Numbered from the stretch's first letter, positions 8,260-17,784 are shown. The stretch is DNA of 64,000 nt from Thermoanaerobacterium thermosulfurigenes (GCF_051201035.1 NZ_JBPODR010000006.1:1-64000); one strand, 5' to 3'. Notes: generated by a model not told the origin, from the sequence alone. Numbers and translations: made by a program.

Positions 8260-8615
8260 TTGTCTTCACTCTCTCGACTATCTAAATCTTTTAAAATCTT
8301 AGAAATATGGGCACCATATTCTATCGAATTATCAAGTTCGAAAATCAATTCAGGAATATATCTTAACTTAATTCTTTTTCCTAATTCACGTCTTATAAAA
8401 CCAGTTGCACTTTTTAAACCTTCTATAGTGTTCTTTTTTTCATCATCATTTCCATAAACGCTAATATAAATTTTTGCATAACGCAAATCTTTTGAAACTT
8501 CGATATCTGTTATGCTAGTCATATTACTTATTCTTGGGTCCTTTATCTCTTCGAATATCATTTGGCTTACTTCTTTTTTTATTTCTTCTGATAAACGTCC
8601 AATTCTGTACTGCAC
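8256..8615 (-). CDS. rbfA: 30S ribosome-binding factor A
   Basis: RbfA binds the small subunit during late 16S rRNA maturation. The 119-residue protein has the single KH-like fold of the family, with RIGRLSEEIKKEVSQMI at the start, DPRISNMTSITDIEVSKDL, and the C-terminal RYIPELIFELDNSIEYG. The start is a GTG with AAGGATG upstream. It follows infB by 14 bases and overlaps nrnA by 4. The ylxP gene that lies between infB and rbfA in Bacillus is absent. Confidence 0.96.
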   Translation of the reverse strand: MQYRIGRLSEEIKKEVSQMIFEEIKDPRISNMTSITDIEVSKDLRYAKIYISVYGNDDEKKNTIEGLKSATGFIRRELGKRIKLRYIPELIFELDNSIEYGAHISKILKDLDSRESEDK

Positions 8616-8629
8616 ATTAATTCATCCTT

Positions 8630-10669
8630 TCAACGAGGTATTTCCTCCATCTGATATGCTTCCAGCACATCACCTTCTTTTATGTCATTAAATCTTTCTA
8701 TGCCTATTCCACATTCAAAACCAGATTGTACTTCTTTTACGTCGTCTTTAAATCTCTTTAATGAAGATATTTTCCCTTCAAAAATCACTATGCCATCTCT
8801 TACTAATCTTATGTTTGCATTTCTGGAAATTTTACCTTCTACTACATAGCATCCAGCTACATTACCCACATTAGGAACCCTAAATACAGCTCTTACTTCT
8901 GCCTTACCTAATTCTTTTTCTCTATACTCTGGTTCCAACATACCCTTCATAGCTGCTTTTAAATCATCAATTGCATCATATATTATTCTATATAATCTTA
9001 TGTCGACTTTCTCTTTTTCTGCTAAAGACTTAGCCTTGCTATCAGGTCTTACATTAAAACCAATTATTATGGCATTAGATGCGGAAGCAAACATAACATC
9101 AGTTTCAGTAATAGCACCAACCGCTCCATGAATGACTCTAAGTCTAACATCATCATTACTCAATTGCTCAATTGAGCTTTTTAATGCTTCCACAGAACCC
9201 TGTACATCAGCTTTTAATATTATATTTAGTTCTTTTACATTGCCTTCTTTTATTTGATTAAACAGTTCATCAAGAGATATCTTTTGCTTTTGCATCATTT
9301 CTTCTTCTCTAAACTTTTCCTTACGTTTTTCGGCAATTGAACGGGCTTTTTTCTCATCATCCAATACAACAAGTATGTCTCCTGCCTTTGGAACATCAGA
9401 TAGTCCTAAAACTTCAACAGGTATGGATGGTGATGCTTTTTTAACTTTCCTGCCTTTATCATCAAACATTGCCCTTACTTTGCCATAAGCTGTTCCAGCA
9501 ATTATTACATCACCTGTTTTTAGTGTTCCCTTTTGTACTAAAACTGTTGCAACAGGACCTCTGTTTTTGTCAAGTTGCGCTTCAATGATTGTACCTCTGG
9601 CTGGTCTATTTGGATTTGCCTTTAATTCGAGCATTTCTGCTTCCAATAATATCATTTCAAGTAAATCATCAAGTCCAAGATTTTTTTGCGCTGAAACATT
9701 GACACATATTGTATTTCCGCCCCAATCCTCTGGCACCAAACCATATTCCACCAATTCTTGTTTAACTCTATCTGGATTCGCATTAGGTTTGTCAATTTTA
9801 TTTATAGCTACAATTATCGGAACATTAGCGGCTTTAGCATGGTTTATCGCTTCTATTGTTTGAGGCATAACACCATCATCTGCTGCTACAACTAATACAG
9901 CAATATCAGTTACACTGGCACCTCTAGCCCTCATAGCCGTAAATGCTTCATGCCCTGGTGTATCCAAAAACACGACTTTTTTTCCGTTTATTTCTACAAC
10001 AGATGCACCAATGTGCTGTGTAATTCCTCCAGCTTCACGTTGAGTAACATTTGTCTTTCTGATTGCATCCAATAATGATGTTTTTCCATGATCTACATGG
10101 CCCATAACAGTTATTACAGGTGGTCTGGGCAAAAGATCTTTTTCATCATCTTCTTTGTCCATAATTTCAAGATTATCTTCATTTTCCTCTTTTTTTTCTA
10201 ATAAAAAGCCATACTCTTCAGCAATTTGCGAAGCATTTTCATAGTCTATTTGTTGATTTATTGTCACCATTATTCCTTTGGATATCAATTTCTTTATGAT
10301 ATCTGAAGGATTTATTTTCATTTTTTCGGATAATTCTTTAACAGTTATAAACGCAGGTATAGATATTATTTTAACAGAATCATCTTGTGGTTTATTATTA
10401 TCATCCTTCGCCTTTTTGGCGTCTGACTTTTTTTGCTTTTTGTTAGGCTTTTTAGGCTTTTCATCAATTTCGTTATATTCTTCTACTAATTCATCTGTTT
10501 CTTTTTCCTCTTTTTCAGTTAATAAATCTATTATTAAACTTACTTCATCGTCTTCTAATGTGCTCATATGATTTTTTACATTAATATCTAAATCATTCAA
10601 CTTCGAAATCAATTCTTTGCTCGTAATTTTTAGTTCTTTTGCCAACTCATAAACTCTTGTCTTTGACAT
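8630..10669 (-). CDS. infB: Translation initiation factor IF-2
   Basis: IF-2 is the GTPase that places initiator tRNA and joins ribosomal subunits. The 679-residue product has the IF2_N helical domain, a short charged Lys/Glu-rich linker (about residues 50-95), a second IF2_N copy, then the G domain with GHVDHGKTS, DTPGHEAF and NKID, followed by the beta-barrel and C1/C2 domains. I start at the ATG at 10669 because GGAGGTGA lies 5 bases upstream; the ATG further upstream is itself part of this ribosome binding site. It begins one base after the ylxQ stop codon. Confidence 0.98.
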   Translation of the reverse strand: MSKTRVYELAKELKITSKELISKLNDLDINVKNHMSTLEDDEVSLIIDLLTEKEEKETDELVEEYNEIDEKPKKPNKKQKKSDAKKAKDDNNKPQDDSVKIISIPAFITVKELSEKMKINPSDIIKKLISKGIMVTINQQIDYENASQIAEEYGFLLEKKEENEDNLEIMDKEDDEKDLLPRPPVITVMGHVDHGKTSLLDAIRKTNVTQREAGGITQHIGASVVEINGKKVVFLDTPGHEAFTAMRARGASVTDIAVLVVAADDGVMPQTIEAINHAKAANVPIIVAINKIDKPNANPDRVKQELVEYGLVPEDWGGNTICVNVSAQKNLGLDDLLEMILLEAEMLELKANPNRPARGTIIEAQLDKNRGPVATVLVQKGTLKTGDVIIAGTAYGKVRAMFDDKGRKVKKASPSIPVEVLGLSDVPKAGDILVVLDDEKKARSIAEKRKEKFREEEMMQKQKISLDELFNQIKEGNVKELNIILKADVQGSVEALKSSIEQLSNDDVRLRVIHGAVGAITETDVMFASASNAIIIGFNVRPDSKAKSLAEKEKVDIRLYRIIYDAIDDLKAAMKGMLEPEYREKELGKAEVRAVFRVPNVGNVAGCYVVEGKISRNANIRLVRDGIVIFEGKISSLKRFKDDVKEVQSGFECGIGIERFNDIKEGDVLEAYQMEEIPR

Positions 10670-10670
10670 T

Positions 10671-10991
10671 TTATTCACCTCCATTAGTTAGAACCTCCTT
10701 TGCTTCAGCTAATAGTTTGTTAGATAGGTTTTCATCTGTAATGCCAATCACCGCTGTATTGTCTCTCCCTATGCTTTTGCCAATATAAGACATATTACCA
10801 GCGATTATATATATAATGTTTTTATCATTACATAAAGATACAAACTTCTTCTTTGTATTTTCAGAAGCGTCTTCCGCTATAATGACAAGACGAACATTTG
10901 ATTTAGCAATTCCTTTTTCAACTGGCAACCTTCCTGGCAATAATTCCCCTGCTCTCCTGCATAACCCCAGCATCGAATAAAATTTATTCAT
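10671..10991 (-). CDS. ylxQ: L7Ae-family RNA-binding protein YlxQ
   Basis: The 106-residue protein belongs to the L7Ae/L30e/Gadd45 superfamily, small proteins that usually bind kink-turn RNA. The family core is visible as LGLCRRAGELLPG, then the LVIIAEDASENTKKK stretch, and GRDNTAVIGITD near the C-terminus. I place the start at 10991, where AGAGG stands seven bases upstream and the gene overlaps rnpM by 8 bases. An ATG nine codons upstream lacks a good site. The nusA-rnpM-ylxQ-infB order is conserved in Firmicutes; a specific RNA target is not known. Confidence 0.9.
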   Translation of the reverse strand: MNKFYSMLGLCRRAGELLPGRLPVEKGIAKSNVRLVIIAEDASENTKKKFVSLCNDKNIIYIIAGNMSYIGKSIGRDNTAVIGITDENLSNKLLAEAKEVLTNGGE

Positions 10992-11253
10992 TTGAAACCT
11001 CTTTTCTGATTTGTTCAATAATATCTTCAGTTAATGAAGTTTCCAATGCTCTTTCTATTTTTTTTGATTTTAAGGCTTTTTCTACACAGTCAATGTTTTT
11101 ACACACGTAACAACCTCTGCCAGATAACTTACCTGTCAAATCCACCTGAATTTCATTGCTATGTGCTTTTTTTACGATTCGAAGTAACTCTCTTTTCGGT
11201 TTCATTTCTTGGCAACCAAGACACATTCTCATTGGAACTTTTTTAGACTTCAC
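10984..11253 (-). CDS. rnpM: YlxR family RNA-binding protein (RnpM, RNase P modulator)
   Basis: The 89-residue protein is a DUF448/YlxR member. It has the N-terminal RMCLGCQEMKPKREL motif and the core SGRGCYVCKNIDC, both typical of the family, with four cysteines that are common in clostridial copies. YlxR was recently shown in Bacillus to bind the RNase P RNA and modulate the enzyme, hence the name RnpM; I infer the same role here. It starts with GTG after GGGGTTGATAAC and lies between nusA and ylxQ as is usual. Confidence 0.92.
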   Translation of the reverse strand: MKSKKVPMRMCLGCQEMKPKRELLRIVKKAHSNEIQVDLTGKLSGRGCYVCKNIDCVEKALKSKKIERALETSLTEDIIEQIRKEVSNE

Positions 11254-11270
11254 GTTATCAACCCCAACCT

Positions 11271-12308
11271 TTAAGATTTAGCAGTAGATTCACTTGTTAT
11301 GTCTATCTTCCATCCTGTTAGCTTAGCAGCCAATCTTACATTTTGCCCTTCTTTGCCAATTGCAAGAGAAAGCTGATAATCAGGCACGACGACCCTGGCT
11401 ATTTTTTCTTTTTCATCAATATCAATACTTAAAACTTTAGCCGGACTTAAAGCATTAGTCACAAATTCTTGTGGTTTTGAGCTCCATTTTACGATATCTA
11501 TCTTTTCACCTTTTAGCTCATTTACAACAGCTTGTACCCTTGCACCCTTGTAACCTACACATGAACCCACCGGATCAACATTTTCGTCTTTTGCATATAC
11601 AGCCATTTTAGTCCTTGAACCAGGTTCTCTTGAGATGCTTCTAATTTCAACGATACCTTGTTGTAATTCTGGTACTTCCATCTCAAAAAGCCTTTTTACT
11701 AGTCCTGGATGCGAACGTGATATCAGTATTTGTGGACCTTTTGTAGTTTTTTTGACTTCTACTATATAGACTTTTATTCTATCTCCATGTTTGTAAGTTT
11801 CATTTGGAATCTGCTCATTTGGCGTTAGTGTAGCTTCAGTTTTACCTAAATCAACTAAAACATTCTTTTTTTCTATTCTTTCTACAATTCCAGTAACTAT
11901 TTCTGATTCCTTGCTTAAAAAATCTTCATATACAATGCCTCGTTCTGCTTCTCTTATTCTTTGAACAACAACTTGTTTAGCATTTTGAGCTGCTATTCTT
12001 CCAAAAGATTTAGGCGTAACTTCAATATCAACAGTATCACCAACAAGGTATTTCTTGCTTAATTTTTGAGCTTCTTCCAAACTTATTTCAAGCAAATCAT
12101 TATATACATTTTCGACAACCGTTTTTTGGGCATAGACTTTAACATCACCTGTTTCACGATCCATCTTTACTTTGACATTCTGAGCTGTTCCATAGTTTTT
12201 TTTGTACGCTGAAACTAATGCAGCTTCTATTGCCTCAAACATCGTCTCTTTTGGAATGCCTTTATCTTTGCAAATTTGTTCAAGTGCTTCAATAAATTCG
12301 GTGTTCAT
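11271..12308 (-). CDS. nusA: Transcription termination/antitermination protein NusA
   Basis: NusA binds RNA polymerase and nascent RNA to control pausing, termination and antitermination. The 345-residue length matches the short Firmicutes form, with an N-terminal polymerase-binding domain (to about 130), an S1 domain (IVTGIVERIEKKNVLVDLG), and KH1 and KH2 domains (VGYKGARVQAVVNEL and AIGKEGQNVRLAAKLTGW). The acidic repeats of proteobacterial NusA are absent, as expected. The ATG follows AAAAGGAGGG. It is the second gene of the operon after rimP, downstream of a leader hairpin that could be a target for its own regulation. Confidence 0.97.
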   Translation of the reverse strand: MNTEFIEALEQICKDKGIPKETMFEAIEAALVSAYKKNYGTAQNVKVKMDRETGDVKVYAQKTVVENVYNDLLEISLEEAQKLSKKYLVGDTVDIEVTPKSFGRIAAQNAKQVVVQRIREAERGIVYEDFLSKESEIVTGIVERIEKKNVLVDLGKTEATLTPNEQIPNETYKHGDRIKVYIVEVKKTTKGPQILISRSHPGLVKRLFEMEVPELQQGIVEIRSISREPGSRTKMAVYAKDENVDPVGSCVGYKGARVQAVVNELKGEKIDIVKWSSKPQEFVTNALSPAKVLSIDIDEKEKIARVVVPDYQLSLAIGKEGQNVRLAAKLTGWKIDITSESTAKS

Positions 12309-12327
12309 TATTTTCCCTCCTTTTAGT

Positions 12328-12783
12328 TTAAAATTTTATAATAGGTTTAACCAAACTAACATTTTTTAAATCAAATTCTCTTTTTCCACCATCGTCAACG
12401 ATGATTACTTTATCATCTTCGAGGCCTAAAAGCTCGCCTTCATACTTTTTCTTTTTATCTATCGGTTGATACAATGAAACTTCAACTAAACTGCCTTTGA
12501 ATTTTTCAAAATCACGTTTTGTTTTTAATGGTCTATCTATTCCCGGCGAAGACACTTCAAGTATATAACTATTGTCTATTGGATCTACTTCATCCAGCTT
12601 TTCACTTAAATATTCACTTATAATTTGGCAATCGTCTAAACTGACTCCTCCATCTTTGTCTATATAAACCCTTAAATACCAATTGTTGCCTTCTTTTTTG
12701 TACTCAACATCAACAAGCTCAAACTTATTTTTTTCTATGGCTGGAGTAACAAGCTGCCTTGTCAGCTCTTCAATCTTTGACAA
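12328..12783 (-). CDS. rimP: Ribosome maturation factor RimP
   Basis: RimP assists 30S subunit assembly. The 151-residue product contains the family signatures ELVDVEYKKEGNNWYLRVYID, GGVSLDDCQIISEYLSE and YILEVSSPGIDRPLK, then a C-terminal SH3-like barrel. I choose the TTG at 12783, eight bases after a strong AAGGAGG and giving the family's normal length; the in-frame extension upstream would run into the leader hairpin. It is the first gene of the rimP-nusA-infB operon and has its own predicted promoter at 12878-12906. Confidence 0.95.
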   Translation of the reverse strand: MSKIEELTRQLVTPAIEKNKFELVDVEYKKEGNNWYLRVYIDKDGGVSLDDCQIISEYLSEKLDEVDPIDNSYILEVSSPGIDRPLKTKRDFEKFKGSLVEVSLYQPIDKKKKYEGELLGLEDDKVIIVDDGGKREFDLKNVSLVKPIIKF

Positions 12784-12828
12784 TTTGATAACCTCCTTGT
12801 AGCTCATTATTTTATATATATAATACGA

Positions 12829-12850
12829 AAGAGTGGGAAACCCCACTCTT
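12829..12850 (-). promoter_or_regulatory. Strong hairpin in the rimP leader (attenuator-like)
   Basis: AAGAGTGGG pairs perfectly with CCCACTCTT over 9 bp around a GTTT loop, between the predicted rimP promoter and its ribosome binding site. The downstream bases (TCGTATTATAT) are not a clean T tract, so I call it an attenuator-like or stabilising hairpin, not a full terminator. It could also end polC transcripts. Confidence 0.55.
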
Positions 12851-12877
12851 AAGTTCCATCTCTATTTTGCCATATCA

Positions 12878-12906
12878 ATTATAACATACACAAATAACCA
12901 ATGCAA
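12878..12906 (-). promoter_or_regulatory. Predicted sigma-A promoter of the rimP-nusA-infB operon
   Basis: TTGCAT (12901-12906) and a perfect TATAAT (12878-12883) are spaced by exactly 17 bases on the minus strand, just after the polC stop codon. Initiation near 12870 would give a leader of about 85 bases that includes the 9-bp hairpin. Confidence 0.75.
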
Positions 12907-12908
12907 CA

Positions 12909-15900
12909 TTAAAATAAACTTAATTGATTTGATTCAGGAATATCCTGTAGACAACCATGCTGCTTTAATATATCAATAACCGTTTTACTAATTCTCGTTC
13001 TATTTCTCAAGTCTTCTATTGATAAAAATTTGCCTTTTTCTCTCTCTTCAGCTATTATCTTCGCTGCTTGCTTGCCTATACCTTCCAATGAGTTCAACGG
13101 AGGCAATATGCCATCTTTTGTAATTAAAAATTTAACTGCATCAGATTTATATAAATCAATATTTGTGAACTTTAGACCTCTAAGGTACATTTCAAGGCCA
13201 ACCTCTAATATTGTCAATAAGCTTTTCTCTTTTGCTGTAGCATTATTGCTCTTTGATTCAATTAGCCTTATATTTTCTTTGATTTTTTCTAAAGAATCCA
13301 TCATATCTAAGTTAAACTCATCAGCTCTAACAGTAAAATAGGTAGCATAAAAAGCCTCAGGATGATGCACTTTAAAATAAGCTATCCTAAAAGCCATTAT
13401 GACATAAGCAACTGCATGGGCTTTAGGAAACATGTACTTAATTTTTTGGCATGACTGGATAAACCAATCAGGCACATTATGCTTTTTCATTTCTTCTATT
13501 TCTTCCTCTTTGATGCCCTTCCCTTTTCTAACACTTTCCATTATCTTAAAAGACAGTTTCTTGTCAAGCCCTTTACTAATAAGAAATAACATTATATCAT
13601 CTCTTGTAGAGATTACTTCTTTAAGGGTGGCTTTGCCTTCTTTTATTATGTCCTGCGCATTATTAAGCCAAACATCCGTACCATGCGAAAGTCCACTTAT
13701 TCTCACAAGTTCTGCAAAAGTTGTCGGCTTTGTATCAACCAGCATTTGTCTTACAAATTTCGTTCCAAATTCAGGCAGCCCTAAAGTACCTACTGTGCAA
13801 TTTATATCTTCTGGATTTATGTTAAGCGCTTCTACGCTTGTAAAAAGGCTCATTGTCTTTTTGTCATCTAATGGTATTTCTCTGGCATTGATTCCTGTTA
13901 AATCCTCCAGCATTCTTATTACAGTAGGATCATCATGACCAAGTATATCAAGCTTAAGCAGTCTTCCGCTTATAGAGTGATAATCAAAGTGCGTTGTTAT
14001 TATGTCTGAATCTTGTGCATCTGCAGGATGTTGTATAGGTGTAAAATCGTAAATATCTTTGTCTTTAGGAACAACCATAACACCACCTGGATGTTGCCCT
14101 GTAGTCCTTTTGGCACCAGTACAACCCATGACTAGCCTTTTGATTTCTGCATTATGAACTGTTAAATTTTTTTCTTCAAAATACTTTTTTACAAAGCCGT
14201 ATGCTGTTTTATCAGCCAATGTACCAATAGTTCCAGCTCTAAAGACGTGACCTGTTCCAAATATTTCTTCTGTGTATTTATGCGCTATCGGCTGATAATC
14301 TCCTGAAAAGTTTAAATCTATATCTGGTTCTTTGTCCCCTTCAAATCCAAGAAAAACTTCAAATGGAATATCATGCCCATCTTTTTTCATTTTTGTTCCA
14401 CATTGTGGACAATTTTTATCAGGCATATCCACACCAGAACCGTAACTTCCATCTAATATAAATTCCGAATGCTTGCAATGAGGACAGATATAATGAGGTG
14501 GCAACGGATTAACCTCGGTTATTCCACTCATCGTTGCCACAAACGATGAACCGACTGAGCCCCTTGAACCAACTAAATAACCATCATTCAATGATTTTGT
14601 CACTAGTTTTTGAGCTATAATATACATGACAGCATATCCATTATTTATGATAGAATTTAGTTCTTTGTCTAACCTTTTTTCAACTATATCTGGCAATTTT
14701 TCACCATATATTTCATGAGCTTTGTTTAATGTCAATTTTCTAAGCTCTTCTTCTGCACCTTCTATTGACGGAGGAAATGTTCCATCTGGTATCGGTTTAA
14801 CGTCTTCTATAGAATCTGCTATTTCATTAGGATTGTCTATGACGATCTCTTTTGCAATCTCTCTATCAAAATAATCAAATTCTCGCATCATTTCATCAGT
14901 TGTTCTAAAATAAAGTGGTGGTTGTCTATCAGCATCTTTAAATCCCTTTCCATACATGAGTATTTTTCTATACACATTATCCCAAGGATCTAAAAAGTGG
15001 ACATCACACGTTGCAACAACCGGCTTTTTGAATTGTTTGCCTAAATCATAAATTCTTTTATTTATCTTAATCAATTCTTCTTTGTTTTTTACCTCGCCTT
15101 TGTCAATTAAAAATTCATTATTTCCTAAAGGTTGCACTTCTAAATAATCATAATAACTGACGATTTCGTGCAATTTATCGTCATCAAGATTTGATATTAA
15201 TCCTCTAAATACTTCACCTTGTTCACAAGCGGAACCAATTAACAATCCTTCTCTCATTTGTGACAACAAACTTTTAGGAATTCTCGGATTTCTATGAAAA
15301 TACTCTAAATTTGACTTTGATACCAATTCATAGAGATTTCTCAAGCCCTTTTGATTCTTAACAAGTATAATTACATGATATGTAGGCATTTTTTTTATGT
15401 CAACCTTATTTTTTAAATAATCATTTATTTCATTTACTTTTTCTATTCCGTTTTCTTTTAACTTATTGATGCTTTTAATAAAAATTTCAGCAGTTGCCTT
15501 AGCATCGTCTACGGCTCTATGATGATTTTCAAGTGACACACCAAGATGCTGCGCTACAGTATCCAGCTTGTAATTTTTTAGATTTTCATACATATGTCTA
15601 CTTAATTCTAAAGTGTCCAAAACAGGATTATCCACTTCCATACCAAGATTTCTGGCTTTTGTCTTTATAAAAGTCACATCAAAGTTTGCATTATGTGCTA
15701 CAAGAATAGAATCTTTTATAAAGTCCAAAAATTTAGGCAAAATTTCTTCGATAGATGGGTACTCTTTAACCATATCATCTGTTATGCCAGTCAATTTTGT
15801 TATAAATTTTGATATGTGAACTTGTGGATTTACAAAAGTCTCAAATGTATCTACTATTTGAAAATTTTTTATCTTGACAGCTCCAATTTCGATAATGTTG

Positions 15901-17141
15901 TCATTAATACTTGAAAGACCTGTGGTTTCAATGTCAAATACAACAAAGCTGCCGTCAATAGTCGCAGATGTACTTCCACTGACGATTGGAACACCATCAT
16001 TGACGAGATAACCTTCTATACCGTAGATTACTTTAATACCATATTTTTTCGCAGCACTTTGAGCTTCGGGATAAGCCTGCAATACAGCATGATCTGTTAT
16101 TGCAATTGCTTTGTGCCCCCACTCTGATGCTCTTTTTATTAAAGACTCTGCAGAGCTTACTCCATCCATGCTGCTCATTTGTGTGTGTACATGCAACTCT
16201 ACTCTCTTTTGTAGATGAGAATCTACTCTGAAAGATTTCTCGCACATCTCTATGTCTTTAGCGTTCAATATTAGATCTCTTTCATATTTATCGTAAATAA
16301 CAGCACCACGCACTTTTACATTGCTACCTATTGTTAATCTGTCTTTAATTAAACTGTACTTTTCTCCATTTAAAAATGCCTTAACTGTAAATGAAGACGT
16401 AGTATCTGTAATATCAAAAGTCATCAGATATTTAGATTTTATTTCGCGGAAATCTATTGAAAAAATTTCACCTTTTATTGCAACATCATCGCCTTCTTGA
16501 AATACATCGCAGATCTTTACACTTTCTGTATTTATTTCTTTTCCAAGCAATACTTTACTGTCATTATTATCCATATCACTTTCGATTTTTTGGCTGTTTT
16601 CTGGAGGACTTGCAATGATGTTATTTGCCAAAATTTCCTCGTCCTTTTTGATTTCTTCATGAAGTTTGTCATATATTGATTCATCAAAATCTAATGCAAA
16701 ACTTACGTTTAGATCATAATATTCTTTTATCAATTCGCTAATGTACATATCGATCTTGTTTTTCTTAAGAAAATTAAAAGATACTTCATTTGATGCCTTT
16801 ATGATTACATGTTCCACATCTTTAATAGATATATGACATGATTTTATAAAGCTTAAAGTACCAGGATATTTTTCACTGGCTTTTTTTATGATATCATCCC
16901 AATACTCATTTAAAACTGAATACACATCAATGTTATTTGTGCCTATAAATTCAAATTCTATATTTGAAAGTAGAGGGATTTTTGATTTAATAGTAGATTT
17001 TAAAGATTCTAATTTTGAAACGTCTTTTTTTAAATTGAAGGGCAAAGACAGTATAAGTTTTCTTTCCTTTAGACATAAACTTATCTTATTTATTTTTATA
17101 TCGCTTATACCTAATTCCTCTTTAAGAAAAGAAGGTAGCAT
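12909..17141 (-). CDS. polC: DNA polymerase III alpha subunit, PolC type
   Basis: PolC is the main replicative polymerase of Firmicutes with built-in proofreading. In order the 1410 residues show an N-terminal tau-binding region, an OB domain (near 215-290), a PHP domain (ELHVHTQMSSMDG near 314, interrupted by the exonuclease), a DEDDh exonuclease (FDIETTGL near 402, HHRAVDDAKATAEIF), zinc-binding cysteine pairs (CPHC and CPQCG, about 887-913), and the polymerase palm (EPDIDLNFSGDYQ), followed by fingers, HhH and tail. The C-terminal sequence NQLSLF fits a beta-clamp-binding motif. TTG at 17144 or ATG at 17141 are both possible starts after AAGGAG; I use ATG. The gene follows a glycosyltransferase gene in place of the usual proS. 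Confidence 0.98.
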   Translation of the reverse strand: MLPSFLKEELGISDIKINKISLCLKERKLILSLPFNLKKDVSKLESLKSTIKSKIPLLSNIEFEFIGTNNIDVYSVLNEYWDDIIKKASEKYPGTLSFIKSCHISIKDVEHVIIKASNEVSFNFLKKNKIDMYISELIKEYYDLNVSFALDFDESIYDKLHEEIKKDEEILANNIIASPPENSQKIESDMDNNDSKVLLGKEINTESVKICDVFQEGDDVAIKGEIFSIDFREIKSKYLMTFDITDTTSSFTVKAFLNGEKYSLIKDRLTIGSNVKVRGAVIYDKYERDLILNAKDIEMCEKSFRVDSHLQKRVELHVHTQMSSMDGVSSAESLIKRASEWGHKAIAITDHAVLQAYPEAQSAAKKYGIKVIYGIEGYLVNDGVPIVSGSTSATIDGSFVVFDIETTGLSSINDNIIEIGAVKIKNFQIVDTFETFVNPQVHISKFITKLTGITDDMVKEYPSIEEILPKFLDFIKDSILVAHNANFDVTFIKTKARNLGMEVDNPVLDTLELSRHMYENLKNYKLDTVAQHLGVSLENHHRAVDDAKATAEIFIKSINKLKENGIEKVNEINDYLKNKVDIKKMPTYHVIILVKNQKGLRNLYELVSKSNLEYFHRNPRIPKSLLSQMREGLLIGSACEQGEVFRGLISNLDDDKLHEIVSYYDYLEVQPLGNNEFLIDKGEVKNKEELIKINKRIYDLGKQFKKPVVATCDVHFLDPWDNVYRKILMYGKGFKDADRQPPLYFRTTDEMMREFDYFDREIAKEIVIDNPNEIADSIEDVKPIPDGTFPPSIEGAEEELRKLTLNKAHEIYGEKLPDIVEKRLDKELNSIINNGYAVMYIIAQKLVTKSLNDGYLVGSRGSVGSSFVATMSGITEVNPLPPHYICPHCKHSEFILDGSYGSGVDMPDKNCPQCGTKMKKDGHDIPFEVFLGFEGDKEPDIDLNFSGDYQPIAHKYTEEIFGTGHVFRAGTIGTLADKTAYGFVKKYFEEKNLTVHNAEIKRLVMGCTGAKRTTGQHPGGVMVVPKDKDIYDFTPIQHPADAQDSDIITTHFDYHSISGRLLKLDILGHDDPTVIRMLEDLTGINAREIPLDDKKTMSLFTSVEALNINPEDINCTVGTLGLPEFGTKFVRQMLVDTKPTTFAELVRISGLSHGTDVWLNNAQDIIKEGKATLKEVISTRDDIMLFLISKGLDKKLSFKIMESVRKGKGIKEEEIEEMKKHNVPDWFIQSCQKIKYMFPKAHAVAYVIMAFRIAYFKVHHPEAFYATYFTVRADEFNLDMMDSLEKIKENIRLIESKSNNATAKEKSLLTILEVGLEMYLRGLKFTNIDLYKSDAVKFLITKDGILPPLNSLEGIGKQAAKIIAEEREKGKFLSIEDLRNRTRISKTVIDILKQHGCLQDIPESNQLSLF

Positions 17142-17154
17142 CAAAATGCACTCC

Positions 17155-17784
17155 TTACATCCATACCTTTAAAATGTCTTTATACATCATTAGCCTAGCT
17201 TTAAAACCTTTAATGAAGCCCAACTTTTCTTCTTTCATTACATGCGTCATATTTTCTAACTGCACATGCTGCACTCTTAAATGTTTTTTTTTGGCATATT
17301 TCGTAAGCGCTACTTCTATTCCATATTTTAAAATGTCTACATCACTATTATTTATAAAATCTATAAGAACATCTTTTTTTAAAGTACGCTGTCCTGACAA
17401 AAATGGAGCTATTTTTTGTGCCAAATCAGTTCTTTTCCTTCCAGATGAAAATATACCAACTGCCATATCGCACTTATTATCCAAAACAGGTTTTACTAAT
17501 TTGTTAAAATGCTCAGGAGTAAAACCTATAAGATCTGCATCAAGCAAAACTAAGATATCTCCATTAGCAGCTTGAATACCCCTTTTTAGAGCAGCACCTT
17601 TCCCTAAATTTGTTTTCAAATTTATAAGCTTCACGTTAAAAAGAGAAACGACTTTTTCAGTATCATCTGTTGAACCATCATTTACGACTATCGTTTCATC
17701 AATAATATTGATTTTTTCCAATACTTTTAAAACATCTTTTATATTTTTTCCTTCATTATATGCGGGAATAATTACAGATATCAT
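17155..17784 (-). CDS. Family 2 glycosyltransferase, cytoplasmic, acceptor unknown
   Basis: The 209 residues form a compact GT-A fold: VIIPAYNEGKNI at the N-terminus, VVNDGSTDDT near residue 38, NLGKGAALKRGI, and the metal-binding DADL near residue 84. No membrane segment is evident, unlike dolichol-phosphate sugar synthases. The C-terminal half (GRKRTDLAQKIAPFLSGQR) resembles the glucosyl-3-phosphoglycerate synthase-like branch, but I cannot assign an acceptor. The start overlaps the ispG stop by 4 bases (ATGA), so it is translationally coupled to isoprenoid synthesis on one side and precedes polC by 13 bases on the other. A role with lipid-linked or small-molecule glycans is only a guess. 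Confidence 0.85.
   Translation of the reverse strand: MISVIIPAYNEGKNIKDVLKVLEKINIIDETIVVNDGSTDDTEKVVSLFNVKLINLKTNLGKGAALKRGIQAANGDILVLLDADLIGFTPEHFNKLVKPVLDNKCDMAVGIFSSGRKRTDLAQKIAPFLSGQRTLKKDVLIDFINNSDVDILKYGIEVALTKYAKKKHLRVQHVQLENMTHVMKEEKLGFIKGFKARLMMYKDILKVWM

Noticed and set aside
13432..13938. 168-codon open frame on the plus strand inside polC
   Set aside because: It is antisense to the conserved polC coding sequence, has no ribosome binding site that I can see, and its composition (Ser, Ile, Leu, Phe rich) is what the complement of a Lys/Glu-rich gene produces.
16033..16245. 70-codon alternative frame on the minus strand within polC
   Set aside because: It overlaps the conserved PHP region of polC in another frame and has no independent signals.
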